Below are positions 31,445 to 41,181 of a stretch of DNA of 64,000 nucleotides, piece after piece (the stretch's first letter is position 1; every line of letters starts with the position of its first letter). The DNA is from Acinetobacter lwoffii (lineage in GTDB: Bacteria > Pseudomonadota > Gammaproteobacteria > Pseudomonadales > Moraxellaceae). A program made the position numbers and the translations under genes. The stretch is taken from positions 16,833 through 80,832 of the forward strand of contig SPVA01000022.1 in assembly GCA_013530545.1 (NCBI GenBank). Direction: 5' to 3'. Below the pieces are notes generated by a model. The model did no database searches. It was not told the DNA's origin and worked only from the letters and a program-made list of their open reading frames with translations.

Positions 31445-34400
31445 ATGTCTGGTAAGAATTTAACATTCAAATTAATCATGGATGCCGACACCAAAGGATT
31501 TGTTGGCAATATCAAGCAGTCCGAAGATGCGGCAAAGTCTGTTTTTAGCGCAATAAAGCAAGAATCAGAGCGTTTAAAACAAGCAACCACTGATGCTTCC
31601 AAAGAGATGGGAAATATTATTCCTAAAGGCACCAGTGAGTTAGCAGACAAGCTTACCCAGTCCCTAAATGCTGCTACAGGCATTATCAAAGATGCTGGTG
31701 ACAACGCAAAATCTACAGCAGGGAATTTTACTGATTTTGGCAATAGAACCGAAAAAGCTTTGAGCCAACTTAAAGGGGATTTAGCTCAAGCCAAGCAAAA
31801 CCTTGAAGCGTTTTCAAAAACTAAAGCTTCACCTGCAGATATTGAAAAAGCACAAGTCCAGGTTGATCAACTAGAAAAAGAAGTGCAGCAAGCAGATCAG
31901 GCTTTTAGTGGATTTCAGGCTGAAGTAGGTAAGGCAAATACAAGTCTAAAAGAAACAGATACAGCAGCTCAGACGGCGCAGAAGGGAATAGGGGTACTAA
32001 AAACCGGATTTACCGCCCTTATTGGGGTTATGGGCGGTATTGGTATTGGCTTAGGCCTTCGTGAGTTAGCAGAGGCTGCGGATTCCTATACCAACCTTTC
32101 AGCTCGAATCAACATCGCAACCAGTGATGGTGGAAATTTTACTCAAGCCATGGCTAGGGTGCACCAGGTTGCATTGATGACCAACTCAAGTCTGGATGCC
32201 ACCGCTGGTCTATTTACCAAGGTGAATGATACCGGTAAGCAAATGGGCTTAACTCAGCAGCAGAGTCTAGATCTGGTCAAAACCATTAACATGGCCATTC
32301 AAACTGGCGGTGGGTCAGCAGCTGCAGCTGATGCAGCAATAACCCAATTCACGCAAGCATTACAGTCTGGTGTACTCCGTGGTGATGAGTTCAACTCGAT
32401 CATGGAGCAGGCTCCGGGCATCTCTAAAGCCTTAGCTCAGTCATTAGGTGTGACCACTGGTGAACTGCGTAAAATGGCTGAGAATGGTGAGCTATCAGCA
32501 GAGAAGGTTATTAAGGCATTGCAAAGCCAATCCGCTGCAATTGAAGCCGATTATACTAAGTTTCCAACCACCATTGGCAATGCCTTACAGCGAATCGCTA
32601 CACAGTGGCAGATCTTGATCGGCACAATGGACCAGGCAAACGGTGCATCAGCAACGGTAGCGCAGTGGCTGGTTACTCTTGCTGACAATATGGATGTGAT
32701 AGAGGCCATACTCGAAGATATTGGTGAAGGCTTTATCTGGGTAGGGGATCAGCTTAAAAAAATCGATCCAGCCACAATTGAGGCACTTAAAGAGGCATTA
32801 AGCACTACCTACGAGACTATTCAGTCCATGGCTGGTTCTTTAGGCAATGGAATTGGAATCGCCGTAGACCAGCTTGATACGTTGCTTGGAGCAATATTTA
32901 ATTTTGAAAGCGGCATAGATACAGCAACAGATAAGACTAATGGCTTCACCAAAGCCTTGCAGGCTCTCAATGTAGTATTTGGATTCATTGGTGATGGTTT
33001 TGAAGCAATTAGTATAGTTGCCAACCTGCTTGCTGGCGTGTTTTATGATGTTGGTGCTGCATGGATAGGGTTTAAAGCCAATTTCAAATGGGGCGATGCC
33101 AAGGATCAGGCTATTGCAGATATGGATGCAATGGCCAAGAAAGCACAGGACTATTATGACCGTGCAACTGCTGGTGCAATGGGCTTTAAATCTGCAGGTA
33201 TTGCTGCTATTGAAGACATTGGAAAGACCCAAGATCAGAAAAACCAAGAATCCCTGCAGAGCAACAATGCCACCTTTGCAGAACTAGCAAAGCAGAATCA
33301 AGAATTTACCCAAAAGTCTAAAGATTTGGCAGCAGAACGTTCTGCCATCGATGCGCAATTAAATCAAGCGCGCAAGGATGGCAACCAGTCGACCATTGAT
33401 GCAATCATTCAGAAATCTAATGAACTGGAGGGCCGCGAAAAGGAGCATGCAGCCAATAAAGCCGCATTAGATAAGGATATGCTGGCTTCTGCTCAGGCTT
33501 ATGCCGAGGCTGCTATCAAGGCCAATGGCGGTGTCATGGACGGCGTGATGCAAGCCGATCTATTAACCAAAGGCTACATCGTTACTATGGATGAAGCTGG
33601 AAAGGTTAGTGTTCAGGCTGGCCTGAGTGCAGAACAGGCTGCTGAAAGCGCTGCCAAAAAAGAAGAAGCTCTCAAGTTGGCCAAGGAGAATGTTAAGAAA
33701 GCCGATGAGGAATATCTGGCTTATCAGAAACAGGCTGCAGCTGAACGTGCACTCCTGGAACAACAGATTGAGCAAGCCAAGAAGACTGGTGATCTAAATG
33801 CCTTAGCCTCCGCTCAAGCTTCAATTAATGCCATTAATACCAAAGAAGCTGAGCTAGCCCAAAACCGTGATTTACGTATAGCTGAACTCAATAAGGCTAA
33901 TACTGGATCCGGTCAGGTGGCTGAAACAGCGTATTCAAGAGCATCTGCCGCTGCCAAGCTATTTGGTGTAGATCTGGATGTTTCGCTAAACAAGGTTTCT
34001 AAGTCTTTTTCTAGTTCTGGAAATGAACTGGATGGGCTTAAAACTAAGTTAGGTGAGGCAGGGTATACCGGTAAACAGGCTGGTGATGTTCTTTACCAAG
34101 CATGGGAGGAGTGGCTTAGTAAGGCAAAAAGCCAAGCTGAAATTGATATGGCCAAAGCCAAGCTTCAAGAGTTTGAAGCGCAGGGTGTGTTCTCAACCAA
34201 GCAGGTTGAATTGGGTATTGTTGCAATAAAGAGAGCTACTTCTGAGTTACCTGATGTCTTGGATGAAACAGGAAGGGCTTTCGAGCGGCTTGGCATTAAA
34301 ACCAAAGAGCAACTTCGATTGTCAGCTCAAATGGCATTGGCTGATTTTGAAACAGTACGCCAGAGTGGCCAGGCTACTCAAGCGGATCTTCAAAAGGCTT

Positions 34401-35188
34401 ATGAAAAGACAATTCAGCTGGCGTATGCCTCGGGTGATGCTCAAAGTATTGCAGCCGCAAATGCCAAAGCTGCCTCACTAGGCTTATCGATCCAGGTAAG
34501 TGAAACCGGCCAAGTTTCAGTGAAAGCCAACAATGCTGTGGAAGAAAGCTTACACCGTGTTCGTAATGCCACAGGTAATGCGGGTGATGGCTTCGATGAT
34601 CTCGGCCGTAGGGGTGTTAGAGCAGGTAACGATACTACTGAAGCATGGGAAGAAGCTCGCAAAGCAACGGAAGCAGCTATGGCTTCTCAGGGCAAGATGA
34701 AGGCATCCAAAACCGGAAAAACCGCTAAACACGGGCTTTCTGTTGAAGAAATTGAACAGAGACTTAAGGATATTGGTTATGAAGGTGATACCAAGCAAAA
34801 AGCCAAAGAGCTCTTCCAAGATGCCGAACCAGTGGCGGGTGGTTATTACAAATCTGCTTCCAATGAGTGGGTGAAGAGAAAGTATGGGACCACTGCCTAT
34901 GACAACCAAAAGGCCCTTGGTAATGCGATGTATGTTATGGAGCAGATCGAGCGGCTGGAGCAGTATGTTGGCAAGAATGGTAGATCAATCGGATCTAGTA
35001 ACCTGAATGACTATGCACCATCCACCCCATCATCACCATCAACCAGCAATCTTCAGGGCGGTGGCAAAACAGTGAATTATCAGATTCAGTTTGATGGAAA
35101 AACACTGGACTTTTCCGGTACGGCCGAGCAGGAATCATTGATGAATCAACTGGTCAATCAACTTAAAGTACAGGCGAAATCAACATGA
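31445..35188 (+). CDS. Tape measure protein
   Basis: 1247 residues, the longest gene in the window. N-terminal coiled-coil region (SEDAAKSVFSAIKQES...), a hydrophobic segment at about 185-205 (FTALIGVMGGIGIGLGL), then a tape-measure domain with SGVLRGDEFNSIMEQAPGISKALA and MAENGELSAEKVIKAL, and long Ala/Lys/Gln-rich coiled coils. It sets tail length and helps DNA entry; by the usual ~0.15 nm per residue a tail near 190 nm would be predicted (inference). Overlaps the next gene by four bases. Confidence 0.92.
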   Translation: MSGKNLTFKLIMDADTKGFVGNIKQSEDAAKSVFSAIKQESERLKQATTDASKEMGNIIPKGTSELADKLTQSLNAATGIIKDAGDNAKSTAGNFTDFGNRTEKALSQLKGDLAQAKQNLEAFSKTKASPADIEKAQVQVDQLEKEVQQADQAFSGFQAEVGKANTSLKETDTAAQTAQKGIGVLKTGFTALIGVMGGIGIGLGLRELAEAADSYTNLSARINIATSDGGNFTQAMARVHQVALMTNSSLDATAGLFTKVNDTGKQMGLTQQQSLDLVKTINMAIQTGGGSAAAADAAITQFTQALQSGVLRGDEFNSIMEQAPGISKALAQSLGVTTGELRKMAENGELSAEKVIKALQSQSAAIEADYTKFPTTIGNALQRIATQWQILIGTMDQANGASATVAQWLVTLADNMDVIEAILEDIGEGFIWVGDQLKKIDPATIEALKEALSTTYETIQSMAGSLGNGIGIAVDQLDTLLGAIFNFESGIDTATDKTNGFTKALQALNVVFGFIGDGFEAISIVANLLAGVFYDVGAAWIGFKANFKWGDAKDQAIADMDAMAKKAQDYYDRATAGAMGFKSAGIAAIEDIGKTQDQKNQESLQSNNATFAELAKQNQEFTQKSKDLAAERSAIDAQLNQARKDGNQSTIDAIIQKSNELEGREKEHAANKAALDKDMLASAQAYAEAAIKANGGVMDGVMQADLLTKGYIVTMDEAGKVSVQAGLSAEQAAESAAKKEEALKLAKENVKKADEEYLAYQKQAAAERALLEQQIEQAKKTGDLNALASAQASINAINTKEAELAQNRDLRIAELNKANTGSGQVAETAYSRASAAAKLFGVDLDVSLNKVSKSFSSSGNELDGLKTKLGEAGYTGKQAGDVLYQAWEEWLSKAKSQAEIDMAKAKLQEFEAQGVFSTKQVELGIVAIKRATSELPDVLDETGRAFERLGIKTKEQLRLSAQMALADFETVRQSGQATQADLQKAYEKTIQLAYASGDAQSIAAANAKAASLGLSIQVSETGQVSVKANNAVEESLHRVRNATGNAGDGFDDLGRRGVRAGNDTTEAWEEARKATEAAMASQGKMKASKTGKTAKHGLSVEEIEQRLKDIGYEGDTKQKAKELFQDAEPVAGGYYKSASNEWVKRKYGTTAYDNQKALGNAMYVMEQIERLEQYVGKNGRSIGSSNLNDYAPSTPSSPSTSNLQGGGKTVNYQIQFDGKTLDFSGTAEQESLMNQLVNQLKVQAKST

Positions 35189-35604
35189 AACTCGTTCGCT
35201 TAGCAACATCCGAAACCGTCCCATTAGAGGACGGTTTTTTATGGCCTGATGAATTCTCCTGGAAGGCTATTGAACAGAATCAAGCCTACGCCATGGATGG
35301 CTCTCTGATCATTCAGGAAGGCAAAAAGAAGTCTGGTCGACCTATCACTCTACAACCGGCAGACACCAGTATGGGGTGGATTAAGCTGCGTGAACTGCGA
35401 ACTGTTTTGGAATGGTCCAAGCTGCAAGGTGAGAATTTCAAACTGCAGTTTGAGCAACCACATGACAACCGACAATTCACCGTCAAATTTAACCACCAGG
35501 ATGGGGCTTTAGAGGCTGCACCGGTGAAAGGAATTCCAGCGGTATCACTGGATGATTATTTTAATGTGACTTTGCGCTTTACGGAGTTAGACGATGGCGA
35601 TTGA
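35185..35604 (+). CDS. Distal tail protein-like, hypothetical
   Basis: 139 residues following the tape measure gene: FLWPDEFSWKAIEQNQAYAMDG, ...ITLQPADTSMGWIKL, C-terminal LRFTELDDGD. Position and the overlapping start suggest a tail-tip component, but no family is recognised with certainty. Overlaps both neighbours. Confidence 0.65.
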   Translation: MKLVRLATSETVPLEDGFLWPDEFSWKAIEQNQAYAMDGSLIIQEGKKKSGRPITLQPADTSMGWIKLRELRTVLEWSKLQGENFKLQFEQPHDNRQFTVKFNHQDGALEAAPVKGIPAVSLDDYFNVTLRFTELDDGD

Positions 35605-37555
35605 AACTAAGGATTTAGTAATTTACAAGTCTGAACGCTTGACCGATAACTCTGATGGCGGTGGTAAATATTCTGGCGTTGTGGTTCAGGATGGGATTAG
35701 CAATAACCTGTTCAATGATGTGTCGGAAATGGATCGCACCATGGGCGATGTATCTATGCGCAAGGTCTTTCCGGCAGTCACAACCGAAGACACCGATTTA
35801 CTCATGGGTGCAACAGTCTTTGTGTCTGAACTACCTAAAGACCCAAACGTATCTGCACTACTATTCAGTACCAAAAACTGGACGGATGAGCGTCAGTCTG
35901 CCCAGAACCGGGTAGAGAATTACTTGGCTAAAGGCGGTCAGATTGCTGGTACACCGCTAGATACTCACTGGAAAGGTATGTCATCGCTGCAGGTGGCCAT
36001 GTTTCCGCAAGAAACTGAATCATCCGTTGGGGATACGGTTGTCCTAATCAGTGATGAAGGCAAGGTATTAGAGCGTGAGCAGTATGTGCGAATCACCAAA
36101 GTTGAAACACGCACTGCGATCATGGTGGTCAACAATAAGGGTGTTGAGTACAAGGTTGCCACTTACTCTCTAAATGATGCTCTGGAAGTTGATTTTGTCG
36201 GTTTATCGGCACGCCAGTGGTACAACGGTGAGAAATCTAAAACTATTATCCGCGACACCATTGTTGCTGATACCGGTCTGTATTACTCATCTACAGCACT
36301 GGCTTCTGAAGCCAATGTGGGTGAATTCACGGTAAATGCCAAAAGTATCTTTGCACAGCTGATTCCATCTGCCCAGACAGAGACTCCAATTATTGATGTC
36401 AACGCTGCAGGTGAAAGCGTGGTACTGGTGGCAGGTAATGAAGGCACGATTACAGTCAATTATCCCGGCATGACTGTTGGTGTGAGTCAGAACCTGTATA
36501 TCGGTTCAGCAGTGATTCCTTCCAGTGTGTCTTTTACTTTACAAGGACAGCAGATTACCGATCAGGGTGGCTTGCTTAAAAATACTCAGGGCACTCAGGT
36601 CGGCACGATTGATTATCAGCGTGGTTTGATTCAGTGGACTGCGGCAGCACCGGCTGGAACCGTAAGTTTGAATATTACTTTTAAACCAGCAGCTGCACCG
36701 AATCAGTATTACCAGAGTCACGCCATTCCGGTGACTCAAAATAACCAAAGCACCAACTGGACCGGAGTTTTAATTCCAATTCCTGCACCAGGCGCTTTGT
36801 CAATCTCGTATATGTCACAAGGCAAGTTCTATGAACTCAAAGATGATGGCTCGGGGCAGTTAAAGGCTGCCAGTCCATCTTTTGGTTCAGGCATGATCAA
36901 TTATGAAACTGGTTCTTGGTTACTCACCACAGGCGCATTACCGGATGTAGATACGCCGATCCTGCTGAACTGGGGCACACCGATTATCACTTTTGTGCGA
37001 TCTAATTTAAGTGTGGAGAAAGCTGCATTTGAGTTTGATTTGGGTCGACCGGGTGTATTGCCGGGTATCACCATTAATTGGACCCTTGAGGGTGAGGCGA
37101 AAACTGCAACATCAAATGCTCAGGGTAAGTTTACTGGTGATGCTACAGGTGAAATCAATTATGCCACCGGGATTGGCAAGATCATTCCAAACAAGCTGCC
37201 CCAGAAAGGCACAGTTTTTTCGGTGATCTATAACTATGGATCCTCACTTGAGCAGACCAAGATGGATGTTGCTCCTGTAAATCAAAAGCTGACCTTTACC
37301 ATTGGTACAGGACCAGCAATTCAGCCAAATAGTGTTGAGTTAAAAATTCCACTTCAAAGCAGTGAGGGGATTACAGGGTCTGTAACTCTGACAGATGTGC
37401 CGGTGAATGCAACTATGGGTAATCTAGTGAATAGCCGTGGTCAAGTGCAAGGCACCATTATCTATGCCACTGGCGCAGTTGAAGTCACACCAAAAAGTTC
37501 AGCGAGCAGATTTGTGCAAACCTTTACACCTATGGCTACCTATGCGGCTGCCTAG
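35594..37555 (+). CDS. Tail-tip structural protein with beta repeats
   Basis: 653 residues in the tail-tip operon. The C-terminal two thirds contain a recurring beta motif G-x-I-x-Y-x-x-G-x-(I/V/L): VGTIDYQRGLIQWT, SGMINYETGSWLLT, TGEINYATGIGKII, QGTIIYATGAVEVT. This suggests a string of small beta domains, as in extended tail fibres or hub-proximal proteins. Function inferred from position only. Confidence 0.7.
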   Translation: MAIETKDLVIYKSERLTDNSDGGGKYSGVVVQDGISNNLFNDVSEMDRTMGDVSMRKVFPAVTTEDTDLLMGATVFVSELPKDPNVSALLFSTKNWTDERQSAQNRVENYLAKGGQIAGTPLDTHWKGMSSLQVAMFPQETESSVGDTVVLISDEGKVLEREQYVRITKVETRTAIMVVNNKGVEYKVATYSLNDALEVDFVGLSARQWYNGEKSKTIIRDTIVADTGLYYSSTALASEANVGEFTVNAKSIFAQLIPSAQTETPIIDVNAAGESVVLVAGNEGTITVNYPGMTVGVSQNLYIGSAVIPSSVSFTLQGQQITDQGGLLKNTQGTQVGTIDYQRGLIQWTAAAPAGTVSLNITFKPAAAPNQYYQSHAIPVTQNNQSTNWTGVLIPIPAPGALSISYMSQGKFYELKDDGSGQLKAASPSFGSGMINYETGSWLLTTGALPDVDTPILLNWGTPIITFVRSNLSVEKAAFEFDLGRPGVLPGITINWTLEGEAKTATSNAQGKFTGDATGEINYATGIGKIIPNKLPQKGTVFSVIYNYGSSLEQTKMDVAPVNQKLTFTIGTGPAIQPNSVELKIPLQSSEGITGSVTLTDVPVNATMGNLVNSRGQVQGTIIYATGAVEVTPKSSASRFVQTFTPMATYAAA

Positions 37556-37564
37556 CGAGGAAAT

Positions 37565-39181
37565 ATGTCTTTTTATTCTCCACAAACGTCAGGTATTCAA
37601 GGCGAACAGGTTGAGCTGAAGGCCTTTAATGCTGTTGATGTACAAGTTAAATATCGTGACACATCCGGCTCAAACTCGGCAACTCATACCGTGACGGCAA
37701 ACAAACTCAAGCTGGATTTATCATCCGGTTTTGATGAGCAAATTCTGACAGGCTCAGCCCGATTTAAGGTGGGCGCTGATACCTTTCTGGATCGTACCGG
37801 CTTGCTATATCGCAATGTGAATCCAGCCAATAACAGTGGGATTCAGTCAGGTGTTATTCAATATGGCACCGGTATTGTTGAAATCGACTCATGGACCCCA
37901 AATGCAGATAACACGATTGCTTTGGAGTCCTTAACCACAACGACCGACTTATTGCCGGTCAATAAAATCAGTTTTAGAACACCAATCATGCCGATCCGAC
38001 CGCAATCATTAACTGTGGTTTTAGCATCAATTGAATTTGGGCAGCTAACTTTAACTGCTGATGAAAATGGGGTGATCGAAACCAGCCGGGCGCATGGTCA
38101 GGTGAATTGGGATAATGGCTTTGTCACGATTTACTTCTACACCAAAACCAAAATTACCGAAGCCAACCGGACTGAGATTGAAGCGAATGACTGGTATGCC
38201 CCACTACTCGAATATGATGATCTGGATGGCCGTTATATTAATATTCCGGTCTGGGTCGATGCTTCATCTGTACGCTATAACGCTGTAGCTTATACCTACA
38301 TTCCTCTGGATTCTGAAATCTTGGGTCTGTCTGCTACACGTTTGCCGATCGATGGCCGGGTGCCGATCTTCCGTGTTGGTGGCATTGGTATTGTCAGCTC
38401 AAGCAAAGCTCAGGAACTACCAAGTGCAATTTCAGGTACCACCTATGATCTAAATGATCAGCGTATTTCGTGGGCGGAACTTGAAGATACTCATGGAACG
38501 AAAGTCGCTTTCGATTTGTACACAGTTGATTATGATTATGGCCGTGTGACATTGGGTGGTGACTTCGCACTGGGTAATCTGGTCGCACCGCTGACAGTTA
38601 AATACCGCTATCAGGATATGGGCCTGATCCGTGATGTGCAAATCAATGGCCAGCTGACATTTACCAAGCCTTTAACCCATAACTATGATGCAGTCGATAC
38701 TATTGTTGGATCTGCATTGGTCATTGGTGACATGCAGGCGCGTTATACACGTAAATTTGTGCAAGGATCGTGGAATAGTACTTGGGCAGATGCACCTGTG
38801 GGCGCAACCATACCAGCGAATTACAACGATGCACTGTATCCAATTCAAGTCACCAACAAAGGCGCCATTCAGGAGCGCTGGTATATCCAGTTTACGGATG
38901 CACAATCATTTCGATGCATTGGTGAATATTCTGGCCAGATTGGCACCGGTACCACCAATGCGGACTATGCGCCAATCAATCCAGTCACTGGTGTACCGTA
39001 TTTCACAATCAAAAAAGAAGGTTGGGGTGCAGGTTGGGCCAATGGTAACGTCTTGCGCTTTAACACGGTTGCTGCAAACTTCCCCGTCTGGGTGATTCGG
39101 ACTGTAAAACAGTCTGAACCATCTATAATTTCCGATCAATTCCAAATCATGCTGCGTGGTGATATTGACCGCGTTGTTTAA
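37565..39181 (+). CDS. Tail-tip structural protein
   Basis: 538 residues. Carries further copies of the motif seen in its neighbour (SGVIQYGTGIVEID, HGQVNWDNGFVTIYF, YTVDYDYGRVTLGG), so the two proteins are probably related by duplication or interact through similar beta domains. Starts nine bases after the previous stop behind GAGGAAAT. Ends before a terminator at 39198. Confidence 0.7.
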   Translation: MSFYSPQTSGIQGEQVELKAFNAVDVQVKYRDTSGSNSATHTVTANKLKLDLSSGFDEQILTGSARFKVGADTFLDRTGLLYRNVNPANNSGIQSGVIQYGTGIVEIDSWTPNADNTIALESLTTTTDLLPVNKISFRTPIMPIRPQSLTVVLASIEFGQLTLTADENGVIETSRAHGQVNWDNGFVTIYFYTKTKITEANRTEIEANDWYAPLLEYDDLDGRYINIPVWVDASSVRYNAVAYTYIPLDSEILGLSATRLPIDGRVPIFRVGGIGIVSSSKAQELPSAISGTTYDLNDQRISWAELEDTHGTKVAFDLYTVDYDYGRVTLGGDFALGNLVAPLTVKYRYQDMGLIRDVQINGQLTFTKPLTHNYDAVDTIVGSALVIGDMQARYTRKFVQGSWNSTWADAPVGATIPANYNDALYPIQVTNKGAIQERWYIQFTDAQSFRCIGEYSGQIGTGTTNADYAPINPVTGVPYFTIKKEGWGAGWANGNVLRFNTVAANFPVWVIRTVKQSEPSIISDQFQIMLRGDIDRVV

Positions 39182-39197
39182 AATATAAATCAAATTT

Positions 39198-39220
39198 GAC
39201 CGCGTAATGCGGTCTTTTTT
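39198..39220 (+). terminator. Rho-independent terminator
   Basis: GACCGC-GTAAT-GCGGTC plus T6. Confidence 0.75.
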
Positions 39221-39233
39221 ATGAGTAAAAAAT

Positions 39234-40487
39234 ATGGCGACAGATGTAGACGTGCAGTTTTTTAGCCATTTAAACGGCTTAATACTGGGTAATAACTGGG
39301 GTGATTTGATTCGCTTGTTGGACAAAGCCTTAGTGACGGGTATTGATTTTACCCAAATCACAGCAGCCTCAATTGATGCTCAAGGTGATGTGCATATCAC
39401 TTTGTATTCAGCACATAAGGCCATGTTGTTTCAGATTGTTGAATTAACAGGATTTACACCTACATCACTCAATCAAAAATACCGCATTAAAGGTGTGCCG
39501 AGCACAACCAAGCTAATTTTAAAACCACACACCACGATTACTGAAACAAGCATTACAACAGTTGGCTCAGCAAAGTTAGCATCCCTTGGTTACGAGATTA
39601 TTTTCCGTGACGTAGGTGATGTTAAGCGCGTTTATCGTGCCAAGAACCCAACAGCGCAGCACCCTTATATCCGTGTCGATGAATCACTTGCAAGTGATAC
39701 AGGCTCATATACAGAGACATACGCCAAGTATGCGATGGTTGGATTGCTTGAGCACATGGATCACATCGATGATTATGAAAATCCTGATGTACTTCAGTTG
39801 CCTTTTGATCCTGCTGACCCTGCGAAAAATTGGAAGATCATGGGTGCAGGTCGCGGGACAGTCAGAGGATGGTCTAAGTGGTTCTGGGCAAGATCGGGAA
39901 CAGCTTTTAGCAGCGCTACTGAAGAATCAACACCACCCAATGGTAATCGACCATTTACTCTCTGTGGAGATCGCGATGCTTTTTATTATTTATCACCTTA
40001 CGAAGCATCTTCCGACAATCATCGTAAGTTAATTTACGGCACAGGGCTGTATGATTCGATAAGTAAACAAACTCCGTGGTTTTTAATGTCATTGTTTAGC
40101 TATCATGCTGCATATACCAGTTTTGAGCCGAACAACATAAGAGCAGGAGCACCCTTGGTTAACAACTCAACCGCTTCACAGTTCTTGTCTATGTCGCCTA
40201 ATTTCAATGTAAAAACCCCTGTCTATTGTTCCCCAATACTTCCTGATTACAAAACAGGGTACAGCAACATATACTCGGGTGAAGTGGCTGCGTTACAAAT
40301 TCCATTTTTTGGCGAAAATAGAGAATTGAGAGGTTCTTTAAAGCATGTCTATTATAATGGGATTCGCAAGAGTAGCTTGTTGGTAACCACTCCTATTATA
40401 TCAGAGCGATCCATGTATGTTTTTGATGTGATAAATACAGGGTCTGATCTGGGATCTCTTTGTTTTTATTTGGGGGAGTTAGAATGA
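39234..40487 (+). CDS. Hypothetical tail protein
   Basis: 417 residues. Starts MATDVDVQFFSHLNGLILGNNWGD; the central part is Ser/Thr/Tyr-rich and the end FVSDVINTG... LGSLCFYLGELE-like is beta-rich. It resembles large tail-tip or receptor-contacting proteins of Acinetobacter siphoviruses by composition and position only. Its stop overlaps the next ATG (ATGA). Confidence 0.6.
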   Translation: MATDVDVQFFSHLNGLILGNNWGDLIRLLDKALVTGIDFTQITAASIDAQGDVHITLYSAHKAMLFQIVELTGFTPTSLNQKYRIKGVPSTTKLILKPHTTITETSITTVGSAKLASLGYEIIFRDVGDVKRVYRAKNPTAQHPYIRVDESLASDTGSYTETYAKYAMVGLLEHMDHIDDYENPDVLQLPFDPADPAKNWKIMGAGRGTVRGWSKWFWARSGTAFSSATEESTPPNGNRPFTLCGDRDAFYYLSPYEASSDNHRKLIYGTGLYDSISKQTPWFLMSLFSYHAAYTSFEPNNIRAGAPLVNNSTASQFLSMSPNFNVKTPVYCSPILPDYKTGYSNIYSGEVAALQIPFFGENRELRGSLKHVYYNGIRKSSLLVTTPIISERSMYVFDVINTGSDLGSLCFYLGELE

Positions 40488-40780
40488 AGCCTTGCCCAAG
40501 AAAAGCAACCCCAACATCAGTTCTGATGCAAAGTATTGCAGTAGGTCCGATTATTGCAGAAATCCATGGCTCAGTTAAAAAACTTGGAATGCAATATCAA
40601 GATGCTACTGTTGTTTTATATAACAAAGCAAATTTACGGCCGATCGCAGTCAGACAACCCGATCAAAACGGTGATTATCAGTTTTTAGGTTTAAATACAG
40701 ATTTAAAAACATATATCGTTGCATTTGATCGCAGGCAGCAATATAACGCAGTCATTCAAGATAACGTGGTGCCAAAATGA
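40484..40780 (+). CDS. Small tail protein with carboxypeptidase-regulatory-like fold
   Basis: 98 residues. GVIVAEIHGSV-type opening (IIAEIHGSVKKLG), then ATVVLYNKANLRPIAVRQPDQNGDYQF and YIVAFDRRQQYNAVIQD: the G-x-V...V.L.........T.....G.Y.F....  pattern of a CarboxypepD_reg-like beta sandwich. GGGGG precedes ATG 40484. Overlaps the next gene by four bases. Confidence 0.6.
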   Translation: MKPCPRKATPTSVLMQSIAVGPIIAEIHGSVKKLGMQYQDATVVLYNKANLRPIAVRQPDQNGDYQFLGLNTDLKTYIVAFDRRQQYNAVIQDNVVPK

Positions 40781-41163
40781 GTAAAACTTCAGTCAACGCT
40801 CGGCTTGCCATGATTCAAGCCTTTGCAGAATTTATGGATAACGGTAGCCAAAGTGCTACCGTTATTTTTTACGAGGGTGTGCAGCCTGCCAGCACTACAG
40901 TTGCGGCAGATTCAAACAACGCTTTGGTGACGTTGGTATTTCCTGAGCCGTGCATTAAAGAAACCACGGCCACTTATGTAGAGCTTCACCCAACAGATAC
41001 AGCCACCGTCATTAAAACAGGGACCGCCACCTGGGCGCGTATTTATAATGGTGCTGGTGAAGTAGCTGCAGATCTAACCGTGGGAACAGACATCACCTTG
41101 GCGAATACTAATCTGGTCGTGGGTGGCACCTTGTCTATCCAATCGATAAAACTCAGATCTTAA
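40777..41163 (+). CDS. Hypothetical tail protein, 128 residues
   Basis: Begins MSKTSVNARLAMIQAFAEFMD; later ALVTLVFPEPCIKE and the C-terminal LSIQSIKLRS suggest a beta sandwich. Tightly packed in the tail-tip operon. No family recognised. Confidence 0.6.
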   Translation: MSKTSVNARLAMIQAFAEFMDNGSQSATVIFYEGVQPASTTVAADSNNALVTLVFPEPCIKETTATYVELHPTDTATVIKTGTATWARIYNGAGEVAADLTVGTDITLANTNLVVGGTLSIQSIKLRS

Positions 41164-41181
41164 TTTAAAAAGGGTGCTCAT

